Below are positions 1-5,621 of a stretch of DNA of 7,905 nucleotides, in pieces (within the stretch, counting starts at the first letter, position 1; every line of letters begins with the position of its first letter). Both the position numbers and the translations under genes were made by a program. The stretch covers positions 1 through 7,905 of the forward strand of contig JACQHA010000125.1 of NCBI GenBank assembly GCA_016199255.1, in the 5' to 3' direction. Below the pieces are notes generated by a model. That model saw nothing but the letters and a program-made list of their open reading frames with translations. It ran no database searches and was not told where the DNA came from. The stretch is from Deinococcus sp. (GTDB lineage Bacteria; Deinococcota; Deinococci; JACQHA01).

Positions 1-64
1 TCCCGGTCCCAATGGGTGTGTGGTACTACTACTACCTGGTACTTTGGCTGCGCAGTGATCTTGC

Positions 65-1039
65 TCATGTTCCCAAACCTACACCTGGTGCCACCTGAGC
101 AGAGGCGTCTACGTACAGGTCGCCACCCCTGTTGTCTGCTAACTGGTTCTCCCCCACCTGGGCCCGGGCATTGAGCAGCACCGCAATCCCGTAGGCGCCG
201 TTATCCGTAATCTGGTTGCGGCGGATGAGGGCCACAGCCCAGAAGTCCACCATGATCCCGTGGGCGATGCCCACAGGCCCGTCCCGTGCAGGCAGAGTCC
301 CACTCACCACGTTATCCTGCACCGTGGCATGAGACATGTCGGTGACGTAGATGCCGGTGAGGCTGTTCTCCAGTACCACATTGGCCTCTACCAGGGCCTG
401 GGACATTTCTGTCACCGCTATCCCGCGCCGGGCATTGGCGCGTACTGTGTTGCCCACAATAGAAACGTGCGCCATGTTGGTCACAATGCCCTCGGCGGCG
501 TTGCCCATCACTAAGTTCCGCTCAATTTGCGATTCCGGCCACTCCATGGCCATGGTCACGTGGATGCCCTCGCCATAGGGAGCAGCACCGTCCAGCACGG
601 TATTGTCAACGACTGTAGCCGAGGCATTCCGCACCCTGATCCCCACCAGCCGGCTCTGGCGCACCAGGTTGTTCTGCACCAGAACACCTGTGCTGCGCTC
701 CACAAAGATGCCATACTTGGCTCCCACTACAGTGAGCCCTTGAATGGCGACACCGCTGGTGTCGTGTACGTGGATGCCCGGTACATCTAGGCGGCCTAGC
801 ACCACCGCCTCCCCTTGGGCTGGGCCTAAGAGCGTCACCGAGCGGGTGATTTCCACCTGCTCGGTGTACTCACCTGGGGCAAGCTGGATCGTAGCCCCTT
901 CCGGTGCTCCTGCCAGCGCGGCAGCAATCGTCGGATACTCACCTGGGACCTGGAGCACCTCTGGACTCGCTCCGCCCACCGAGGAAACTAGACCACCGGC
1001 CAGGAGAACCCCATAGGCCAAGCACCTGGTACGATACAT
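65..1039 (-). CDS. Exported right-handed parallel beta-helix (NosD/PbH1-type) protein
   Basis: The product is about 324 residues. A short basic N-terminus and a hydrophobic stretch (about residues 8-23, ending near GGAS) look like a Sec signal peptide, so it probably acts outside the membrane. Next comes the entry motif of this family, VPGEYPTIAAAL (31-42) followed by APGEYTE (54-60). About eight coils of 22-32 residues then start with GI-x-V (110, 133, 158, 184, 206, 229, 261, 284), each carrying an Asn near the next turn. This is the PbH1/NosD/CASH beta-helix pattern; relatives bind or cut polysaccharides, or act in periplasmic metal maturation. No catalytic residues can be assigned. I chose ATG at 1039 because AAAGGA lies 8 nt upstream; ATG at 1048 would overlap the aglG stop as ATGA but leaves no SD spacing. 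It is the last visible gene of the importer operon. The fold is firm, the function unknown. Confidence 0.85.
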   Translation of the reverse strand: MYRTRCLAYGVLLAGGLVSSVGGASPEVLQVPGEYPTIAAALAGAPEGATIQLAPGEYTEQVEITRSVTLLGPAQGEAVVLGRLDVPGIHVHDTSGVAIQGLTVVGAKYGIFVERSTGVLVQNNLVRQSRLVGIRVRNASATVVDNTVLDGAAPYGEGIHVTMAMEWPESQIERNLVMGNAAEGIVTNMAHVSIVGNTVRANARRGIAVTEMSQALVEANVVLENSLTGIYVTDMSHATVQDNVVSGTLPARDGPVGIAHGIMVDFWAVALIRRNQITDNGAYGIAVLLNARAQVGENQLADNRGGDLYVDASAQVAPGVGLGT

Positions 1040-1053
1040 CTGTCTCATCCTTT
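1040..1053 (-). promoter_or_regulatory. Ribosome-binding site that decides the beta-helix gene start
   Basis: On the minus strand AAAGGA (1053-1048) lies 8 nt before the ATG at 1039-1037. The same motif abuts the alternative ATG at 1048-1046 with no usable spacing. The SD and the aglG stop codon are interleaved here, which suggests translational coupling to aglG. Confidence 0.5.
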
Positions 1054-1935
1054 CACCGACCCTGCCATTAGACCACGCACAAAGTAGCGCTGGAGAGCAA
1101 AGAAGACCACCAGCGGCACGCTCATCGAGAGAAACGCCGCGGCGCTCAGCAGGTGCCACTCGGTGCCATACGTGCCGATCATGCCACTAATTGCCACGGT
1201 CATTGGCTGGCGCCCTGGGTTGCTCAGGAACACCAGGGCCATGAGCAGGTCGTTCCACACCCACATAAACTGGAAAATGGCCAACGACGCCAGTGCTGGC
1301 GTTGAGAGGGGCAGGACGATGCGGAAGAAGATGGTCAGCTCACTGGCCCCGTCGATCCGGGCAGACTCGAAGAGATCCCTGGGGAGCTGCACAAAGAAGT
1401 TGCGCAGCAGGTAAATTCCAAAAGGAGTCCCAAATGCTGTGTGCACCAGCCACAGCCCCACAAATGAGCCTGTGATGCCAAGCCGGCTGTAGAGCTGCAG
1501 GTTCGGCACCAGAATCATCTGAATAGGTACAGTAAGCAGGGCAATGATCACGAGCAGGATGGTGTCACGAGCCCGGAACTGGATCCAGGCAAAGGCAAAT
1601 CCAGCCAGGGCAGCAATAAAAACTGGCAGAACCGTGGACGGAATGGTGATGATAAAGCTATTCAGAAAGCTCCGGCCCATTCCCCGGGCCGTGAGCACCG
1701 TGGCATAGCTGTCCAGGGTAAACCGCGCTGGCGACAGTGCCGTCCACCAGCCGGAATCGGAAATGGCCTCCAGGGGCCGGAAAGAGGTGACCAAAAGACC
1801 TGCAGTGGGTGTCAGCCAAACCACAGCCAGCACCACCAGCACTAAGTGCGTAGCAATCCGGCTTGAGTAGCGTAAGAACAGGGTGCCTGTCACTGGTCGG
1901 GCGGCGCTGACAGTTGCAGTGGTGGCAGTGGTCAT
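1045..1935 (-). CDS. aglG: Alpha-glucoside ABC transporter permease, AglG/MalG type
   Basis: This 296-residue inner-membrane protein is one of two permeases of a CUT1-family carbohydrate importer. About six hydrophobic segments are visible (roughly 28-50, 92-118, 125-147, 158-178, 212-230, 262-282). The cytoplasmic EAA loop that docks the ATPase is at 190-209 (ESARIDGAS...RIVLP). The stretch HTAFGTPFGIYLLRNFF (165-181) and the C-terminus QRYFVRGLMAGSVKG are, from memory of the family, typical of AglG rather than enterobacterial MalG. The start is the ATG at 1935, whose ATGA overlaps the stop of aglF and which has AGAGGGG upstream. The frame stays open farther upstream inside aglF, but that part is out of frame with aglF and has no family sequence. 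Alpha-glucosides (maltose, sucrose, trehalose) are the likely substrates; the exact sugar cannot be read from sequence. Confidence 0.93.
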   Translation of the reverse strand: MTTATTATVSAARPVTGTLFLRYSSRIATHLVLVVLAVVWLTPTAGLLVTSFRPLEAISDSGWWTALSPARFTLDSYATVLTARGMGRSFLNSFIITIPSTVLPVFIAALAGFAFAWIQFRARDTILLVIIALLTVPIQMILVPNLQLYSRLGITGSFVGLWLVHTAFGTPFGIYLLRNFFVQLPRDLFESARIDGASELTIFFRIVLPLSTPALASLAIFQFMWVWNDLLMALVFLSNPGRQPMTVAISGMIGTYGTEWHLLSAAAFLSMSVPLVVFFALQRYFVRGLMAGSVKG

Positions 1936-2834
1936 AGGCTGCGCCCCTCTGCCCGGAACCGCCGCAGGTTCATGATCAGGAACGGGATGATTAGAATGAG
2001 CATGATTACCGCCACAGCGCTGCCGTACCCTGCCCGGCCATTGGTGAAGGTCTCCACGTACATGGTGTAGCCAATAATACGGCTGGCGCCCCGGGGCCCA
2101 CCCTGAGTCATAACGTACACCAGGTCGAAGGCCTTCAGCACATTGATAATCATTGTGGTGCCCACCACCACAACGGTGGGCCAAATCATGGGCATCATCA
2201 CCCGCCAGAACGTGTCCCAGCCTGAGGCCCCGTCAATTGACGCCGCCTCCAGCACATCCTTGGGCAGGCCCTTAATAGCCGCTGACAGCACCACCATGGC
2301 GAACCCTGTCCAGATCCACACGCCAGCGAAGATCACCGCGTAGTTCACCAGGCTGGTCCGGCCCAGCCAGGGCACCGGGTCAGCGCCAGGCACAAAGGCC
2401 ATCAGCAGGGCATTGAGGACACCGATCTTGGGGTCCGGGCTATAAACAAAACGCCAGATGATTCCGGCAGCAGTGAAGGAGATGGCCATGGGCATGAAGA
2501 TAATGGTCTTGATGAGCACCTCGTAGCGCACAGTATTGGCCAGCACCGCAACCAGCAGTCCAATGCCCACTGTCCCCAGGGTGAACAGCGCCACCCATAG
2601 GGCGGTGTTGAACAGCGCTCCTCGCGGGGGCCACCGGCTGACATCGAAGAAGAACCGGTCTTTGGTGAAGAGGTTGACAAAGTTCCGAAGCCCGATGAAC
2701 TCACTCAGGCGGAATCCCTGACCAGTATCAAGACTCATCCTGATCGTCAACACCGTTGGGTATAGAAGGTAGACAGCTAAGAGGACTGCAGCGGGAAGAA
2801 TAAAAGCCCATCCTATGAACGGGCTGGTTTTCAT
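1932..2834 (-). CDS. aglF: Alpha-glucoside ABC transporter permease, AglF/MalF type
   Basis: This 300-residue membrane protein is the partner permease of aglG. About six hydrophobic segments are visible (about 8-30, 76-100, 108-130, 163-186, 213-232, 270-290). The EAA loop is at 195-215 (LEAASIDGAS...RVMMP). The segment WIWTGFAMVVLSAAIKGLP (173-191) and the Lys-Ala-Phe-Asp-Leu-Val-Tyr stretch (234-240) match what I recall of AglF-type permeases. There is no long periplasmic P2 loop as in enterobacterial MalF, so the length is normal for the short MalF/UgpA class. GGGAGGAGGGG with a 5-nt spacer to the ATG is a strong ribosome-binding site. It lies 101 bp after aglE and overlaps aglG by four bases (ATGA), so the two permeases are probably made in equal amounts. 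Confidence 0.93.
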   Translation of the reverse strand: MKTSPFIGWAFILPAAVLLAVYLLYPTVLTIRMSLDTGQGFRLSEFIGLRNFVNLFTKDRFFFDVSRWPPRGALFNTALWVALFTLGTVGIGLLVAVLANTVRYEVLIKTIIFMPMAISFTAAGIIWRFVYSPDPKIGVLNALLMAFVPGADPVPWLGRTSLVNYAVIFAGVWIWTGFAMVVLSAAIKGLPKDVLEAASIDGASGWDTFWRVMMPMIWPTVVVVGTTMIINVLKAFDLVYVMTQGGPRGASRIIGYTMYVETFTNGRAGYGSAVAVIMLILIIPFLIMNLRRFRAEGRSL

Positions 2835-2875
2835 GAATGCCCCTCCTCCCAGATTCCCCGTGGGGCAAAATGAGT

Positions 2876-2905
2876 AGGGGCTGCTGGCGATGCCCAGCAG
2901 CCCCT
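2876..2905 (-). terminator. Strong intercistronic hairpin between aglE and aglF (attenuator or mRNA stabiliser)
   Basis: A perfect 12-bp inverted repeat, AGGGGCTGCTGG (2876-2887) and CCAGCAGCCCCT (2894-2905), encloses a 6-nt loop. Read as minus-strand RNA it lies 31 nt after the aglE stop. It is followed by ACTCATTTTG, which has only four U in a row, so it is at best a leaky terminator. Hairpins here commonly raise binding-protein expression over permease expression by protecting the upstream mRNA or by partial termination. The structure is seen directly; the function is inferred. Confidence 0.7.
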
Positions 2906-2935
2906 CTCGCTACATGCCGTCAGTCCCTCTTATAC

Positions 2936-4225
2936 CTAGTAGTTGGCGTCGGCAACATCTTCTAGGAACTGGAGAATCTCCGTGAGCTGGTCGGGATTGC
3001 TCACAAAGTCCTGCAGCCCGGTGAACATGGCGTCGCCGCCCAGCGCACTAGGCGCCAGATCAGAGCCGTCAAACACAAACGCCTCGGCGTTCGCCACCTG
3101 GCCCGCGTCGAGCGCAGCCAGAACCGTGTAGACGCTCGGGTCCACGTTCCTATTGGGGGAGACAATGGCACCTGTGGCGGCCCAAATAGTGGCAAACTCC
3201 GTACCGGCTACGAAGTTAAAGAACTCCCTCACCTCTGGAGTGTCGCGGTACGCCACCAGCAGGTCGCCGCCACCCACCACCGGACGACCATACTCGGGCC
3301 TGATGGCAGGGAATAGGAAGGCAGTGAAGTCCTCGCCAGGCCGCAGGTCTGGGAAGTTGGCAGACACAATGCCGCCTATAAAGCCGCCCTCATAGTACAA
3401 CTCGGCACCAGCATCGGGTCTGAACACCAGATTGGCAGCGTCAATGAAGCCTCTGGACAGGCTACCCTCCGCACCACCTGCCAGGTTCTCCTCAGGCCGG
3501 ATGATCTGCCGGAACAGGTTCATCGCCTCTACCACCGAAGGATCAGTCCACTCGATCTCGTGAGTGACAAACAGCCTCAGGTAGTTCTCTGGACCAGCGA
3601 CCCGCACGTAGATGTTCTCAAACCAGTCGGTGAGCGTCCAGCCGTCCTGGCCACCAATAGACCAGGGGGTCTTACCTGCCGCGCGGTAGGCGTTGGTGAT
3701 GGCTATTAGCTCGTCCCAGGTGCTTGGCACCGAGAAGCCCAGCGCCGCCAACGAAGCGGGTTTGTACCACACCGTGCTCTTGGAGTTGGCCTTGGCCATC
3801 AGCCCGTACACCACACCATCCACTACGCCTACATCAATGAGCCCCTGGGAATAATTAGCGTGCAGCGTCTCAGCACTCATAATGCCATCGCTGCCATCAG
3901 CATTCACCAGCGGGAAAATAGCGCCAAGGCGGGCGTACTCGGCTACTACACCAGGGCGCGGAACCAGCGCAACATCGGGCGGATTGCCACCGGCGACGCG
4001 GGTGCGGAGAATGGGAATAATCTCCCGGCTCTGCTCCACAATCACCTCAATGCCCGTGGCGCTGGTGAAGGCATCGAGCCCCTGGCGGAGGGCATTAAGT
4101 TCTGACCCACCAAAGGTGACAAACAGGCTGACAAGGCGCACCCCCTGCCCGCTGGCCGGGCCCATGGCAAACAGCAAGAGGGCACCCAGCAACAGCAGGC
4201 TCAGGGTCTTCAATGATCTCTTCAT
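2936..4225 (-). CDS. aglE: Periplasmic alpha-glucoside-binding protein, AglE/SBP family 1 type
   Basis: The 429-residue product is the extracytoplasmic sugar receptor of the importer. It has a Sec signal peptide (MKRSLK, then a hydrophobic core at about 7-22, likely cleavage near ASG-QG at 24-28) with no lipobox cysteine, so it should be a soluble periplasmic protein. Family features include an NPPDVALVPRPGVVAEYA stretch (81-98), the SBP-1 signature region around VDGVVYGLMAKAN (135-147) with WYKP (153-156), the PSTWDEL turn (167-173), and a C-terminal FDGSDLAPSALGG (385-397) that I associate with AglE rather than MalE. Length is typical. The ATG at 4225 has GAGGAGG 5 nt upstream, the best ribosome-binding site in the window, in keeping with high expression. 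It leads the operon and is separated from aglF by a hairpin. The sugar specificity is inferred. Confidence 0.92.
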   Translation of the reverse strand: MKRSLKTLSLLLLGALLLFAMGPASGQGVRLVSLFVTFGGSELNALRQGLDAFTSATGIEVIVEQSREIIPILRTRVAGGNPPDVALVPRPGVVAEYARLGAIFPLVNADGSDGIMSAETLHANYSQGLIDVGVVDGVVYGLMAKANSKSTVWYKPASLAALGFSVPSTWDELIAITNAYRAAGKTPWSIGGQDGWTLTDWFENIYVRVAGPENYLRLFVTHEIEWTDPSVVEAMNLFRQIIRPEENLAGGAEGSLSRGFIDAANLVFRPDAGAELYYEGGFIGGIVSANFPDLRPGEDFTAFLFPAIRPEYGRPVVGGGDLLVAYRDTPEVREFFNFVAGTEFATIWAATGAIVSPNRNVDPSVYTVLAALDAGQVANAEAFVFDGSDLAPSALGGDAMFTGLQDFVSNPDQLTEILQFLEDVADANY

Positions 4226-4403
4226 GTGTTCCTCCTCAGGAATTGAACTCTATGAGTGCCTTGCACGCTTGGTCTTTCTCTTCCCTCACCTCCTCGTTGT
4301 GACATGCAACTGGTCTTGGCCAGGAAATACCACTGACTTGTGCAAGACCCAGCTAGTCTACCACGCTAGCCCCCGTCTGGGTACCCTGACATATACTGTA
4401 TGT
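4226..4403. promoter_or_regulatory. Divergent aglE-recX intergenic region with candidate sugar-repressor half-sites
   Basis: This 178-bp gap must carry the aglE promoter (minus) and the recX promoter (plus). The heptamer CTTGCAC occurs twice in opposite orientation (4260-4266 plus; 4346-4340 minus). The second copy lies in the inverted repeat CTTG-TG-CAAG (4337-4346). GGTCTT also occurs at 4271-4276 and 4312-4317 on plus and at 4349-4344 on minus. CTTGCA-type repeats resemble my recollection of operators of LacI-family MalR repressors in actinobacteria, so they are candidate operators for aglE. I found no convincing -35/-10 pair for aglE. Confidence 0.35.
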
Positions 4404-4406
4404 ATG
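4389..4406 (+). promoter_or_regulatory. Candidate leaderless recX promoter with overlapping inverted repeat
   Basis: TATACT (4392-4397) is a good -10 hexamer placed 6 nt before the ATG at 4404, so transcription would begin at or next to the start codon. No Shine-Dalgarno sequence precedes the ATG. No clear -35 is found 16-18 bp upstream. The inverted repeat ACATA-N5-TATGT (4389-4403) overlays the -10 box and could be an operator, for example for damage control of recX, but it does not match an SOS box I know. Confidence 0.45.
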
Positions 4407-4907
4407 GTGCGGCGCCAGCGCCCCAAAGAGCAAAAGAGCCCGGAGGAAGAGCTGCAGGCCGCCAAGGACTACGCCTTCCGGCTTATGGGCTACAAGAACT
4501 ACAGCGAGGCCGAAGTACGTCAGCGTCTAGAGCGGCGCGGGCACAGCCCGGCAGTGACAGAGCAGGTGCTGGCGATGTTGCGTGGCTACGGGTATTTAAA
4601 TGACCAGGCACTGGCGGAGCAGTATGTGCAGAGCCACAAAGTGGAGCGGGGGCGGCGCGCCCTGGCCCGGGACCTGGCCCGCCGCGGGGTCTCTGCCAGG
4701 GAACGGGCAACCGCCCTAGAGCAAGTGACACTGCAAGATGAGCTGGCCGCCGCCCGGCAGCTGATTGCCCGGCGCCTCAAGCTCTGGGGAGCCTTGAAGC
4801 GGGAGCGGCGGCTGCGCCGGATCCATGACCTCTTGGTGCGCCGGGGGTTTGACTTTGAAGTGGTCAACGACATTATGAGTGAGTTCGCGGAGGACGCATG
4901 CCAGTAA
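4404..4907 (+). CDS. recX: Regulatory protein RecX
   Basis: The 167-residue product is a RecX-family cytoplasmic modulator that binds RecA filaments and restrains or tunes recombination and SOS induction. The first repeat shows the family pattern: AKDYAFRLMGYKNYSEAEVRQRL (20-42), then a second helical unit ending LRGYGYLNDQALAEQYV (59-75), then the basic helices of the C-terminal repeats (RGRRALARDLARRGVS, 82-97). Length is normal. I chose ATG 4404 because the family homology begins soon after it, a -10 box lies just ahead of it, and the frame upstream runs antisense through aglE. GTG 4407 is an alternative. recA is not in the window, so recX stands apart from it. The stop overlaps the next gene by 10 nt, implying co-transcription and coupling. 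The product is Arg-rich, as usual for RecX. Confidence 0.9.
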   Translation: MVRRQRPKEQKSPEEELQAAKDYAFRLMGYKNYSEAEVRQRLERRGHSPAVTEQVLAMLRGYGYLNDQALAEQYVQSHKVERGRRALARDLARRGVSARERATALEQVTLQDELAAARQLIARRLKLWGALKRERRLRRIHDLLVRRGFDFEVVNDIMSEFAEDACQ

Positions 4908-5332
4908 CCGAGGCCAGAGTCACCATCCCCCAGCCGCCCCAGCTGGTGTTCCAGCGGGCGCGGGACATCCAGGCCATTGCCCGGAACATGCCCAACGTGG
5001 ACGCCATCAAAATCCTGGTGAACGAACCCAACCGCACTGTGGTGGCGTGGACCGGACGCACCTACGGGCGCACTGTGCGCTGGACCGAAGAAGACCACTG
5101 GGACCCCCAGAACCTCACCTGCCATTTCAAACAGGTGCAGGGGGACTTCGACAGCTTCAGTGGCACCTGGACTTTCCAGGCAGTGCCGGGCGGCACGGAG
5201 TTCGTGCACCGGCTGGTGTGGGAGCTGAATATTCCCCTCCTGGGGCCACTTTTGCAGGGTGTCATCAAGAAGGCCGTGCAGGATAACTCCAATGCCATAG
5301 CAGCTGCCATTGCTGCCATCTGCCAAGCCTGA
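4898..5332 (+). CDS. START-like SRPBCC-fold protein (CoxG/polyketide-cyclase-like)
   Basis: The 144-residue product has the layout of a single START-like/SRPBCC domain. A first beta-strand (TEARVTIPQPPQLVFQRARD, 4-23) leads into the helical region (IQAIARNMPNVDAIKIL). Several antiparallel strands follow, including VVAWTGR, HWDPQNLTCHFKQV and FSGTWTFQAVPGGTEFVHRLVWEL. A long C-terminal helix (GPLLQGVIKKAVQDNSNAIAAAI, about 116-138) covers the cavity. Such proteins bind hydrophobic ligands or act as cyclases or chaperones; the ligand cannot be read from sequence. No signal peptide or membrane segment is seen. GGAGG lies 5 nt before the ATG inside the end of recX, with a 10-nt gene overlap, so it is co-translated with recX, though no functional link to recombination is known to me. 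Its stop codon sits inside the left arm of a perfect hairpin. Confidence 0.8.
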   Translation: MPVTEARVTIPQPPQLVFQRARDIQAIARNMPNVDAIKILVNEPNRTVVAWTGRTYGRTVRWTEEDHWDPQNLTCHFKQVQGDFDSFSGTWTFQAVPGGTEFVHRLVWELNIPLLGPLLQGVIKKAVQDNSNAIAAAIAAICQA

Positions 5333-5357
5333 AACGCGAATACGCGTTTCAGGCTTG
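5324..5357. repeat. Perfect 15-bp stem hairpin spanning the SRPBCC stop and vapB -35 box
   Basis: CAAGCCTGAAACGCG (5324-5338) and its exact reverse complement (5343-5357) flank a 4-nt loop AATA. The left arm holds the TGA stop (5330-5332) of the SRPBCC gene; the last TTG of the right arm begins the TTGACC -35 box of vapB. No U-tract follows on either strand, so it is not a standard intrinsic terminator, although such a stable stem may still end or protect the recX-SRPBCC transcript. It could alternatively be a protein-binding palindrome or a dispersed genomic repeat. Confidence 0.8.
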
Positions 5358-5391
5358 ACCTGCACCAACTAGTAGACTAGAGTGGTGCATA
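5355..5391 (+). promoter_or_regulatory. Leaderless vapBC promoter
   Basis: TTGACC (5355-5360), a 17-bp spacer and TAGAGT (5378-5383) form a well-spaced sigma-70-type promoter. The -10 box ends 7 nt before ATG 5391, so the transcript would start at or beside the A of the ATG. No Shine-Dalgarno motif is present. GTG codons at 5382 and 5385 are in frame but overlap or abut the -10 box and so would lie upstream of the transcript start. The repeat CTAG-TAGA-CTAG (5369-5380) between and over the boxes is a possible VapBC operator. Confidence 0.6.
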
Positions 5392-5621
5392 TGGAAGACA
5401 CCACAGTCCGCCTTTCGGTGACACTCGACCGTAAGACCCTGGCAGAGGCCATGCGTCTGACCCGCGCGCGGACCAAGCGGCAGACAATAGCCAAAGCTCT
5501 AGACGAGTTGGTGAAGGCTGAGCGCCGCCGGTCCCTGGCTGGGGCACTTGGCACCGGCGTGTTCGAAACCACTGAGGACGACCTCCGCCAGCGCCGGCAC
5601 CGCAGCCATGAGAGATCCTGA
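5391..5621 (+). CDS. vapB: VapB-type antitoxin
   Basis: The 76-residue product is a small DNA-binding antitoxin. The N-terminal part, TTVRLSVTLDRKTLAEAMRL (4-23) followed by TRARTKRQTIAKALDELVKA (24-43), gives the beta-strand plus two helices of a ribbon-helix-helix domain of the VapB (PF09957-like) class. The charged tail (about 44-76, RRRSLAGALGTG then EDDLRQ) is the expected toxin-binding segment; members of this class often carry a similar Leu-Gly-Gly-rich motif there. ATG 5391 was chosen over GTG 5382/5385 because of the promoter position. It overlaps the toxin gene by 14 nt, the usual antitoxin-first order. The pair should repress its own promoter through the antitoxin. The assignment of family is by pattern from memory; the neighbouring PIN toxin supports it strongly. 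Confidence 0.85.
   Translation: MEDTTVRLSVTLDRKTLAEAMRLTRARTKRQTIAKALDELVKAERRRSLAGALGTGVFETTEDDLRQRRHRSHERS

Noticed and set aside
22..36. Short TAC-repeat inverted motif near the left edge
   Set aside because: Only four base pairs can form, and its context beyond the window edge is unseen, so no feature is claimed.
1936..2184. Open extension upstream of aglG
   Set aside because: It lies inside aglF in another frame; the ATG at 1935 has an SD, an ATGA overlap, and starts the permease homology.
2856..2865. CCCCGTGGGG palindrome upstream of aglF
   Set aside because: Only a 4-bp stem with a 2-nt loop; too small to claim function beside the strong hairpin at 2876-2905.
3882..4403. Open extension upstream of recX in the same frame
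   Set aside because: It runs antisense through aglE and the intergenic region, shows no RecX homology, and the promoter lies at 4392-4397.
4586..5368. A 260-codon minus-strand open frame opposite recX and the SRPBCC gene
   Set aside because: It is antisense to two genes with family matches, has no recognisable domain, and its composition is explained by the opposite strand.
4353..5380. The 9-mer GTAGACTAG shared by the vapB promoter region (5372-5380, plus) and the aglE-recX gap (minus)
   Set aside because: It contains the self-palindrome CTAG, occurs only twice, and no fitting -35 accompanies the aglE-side copy; chance is a sufficient explanation.
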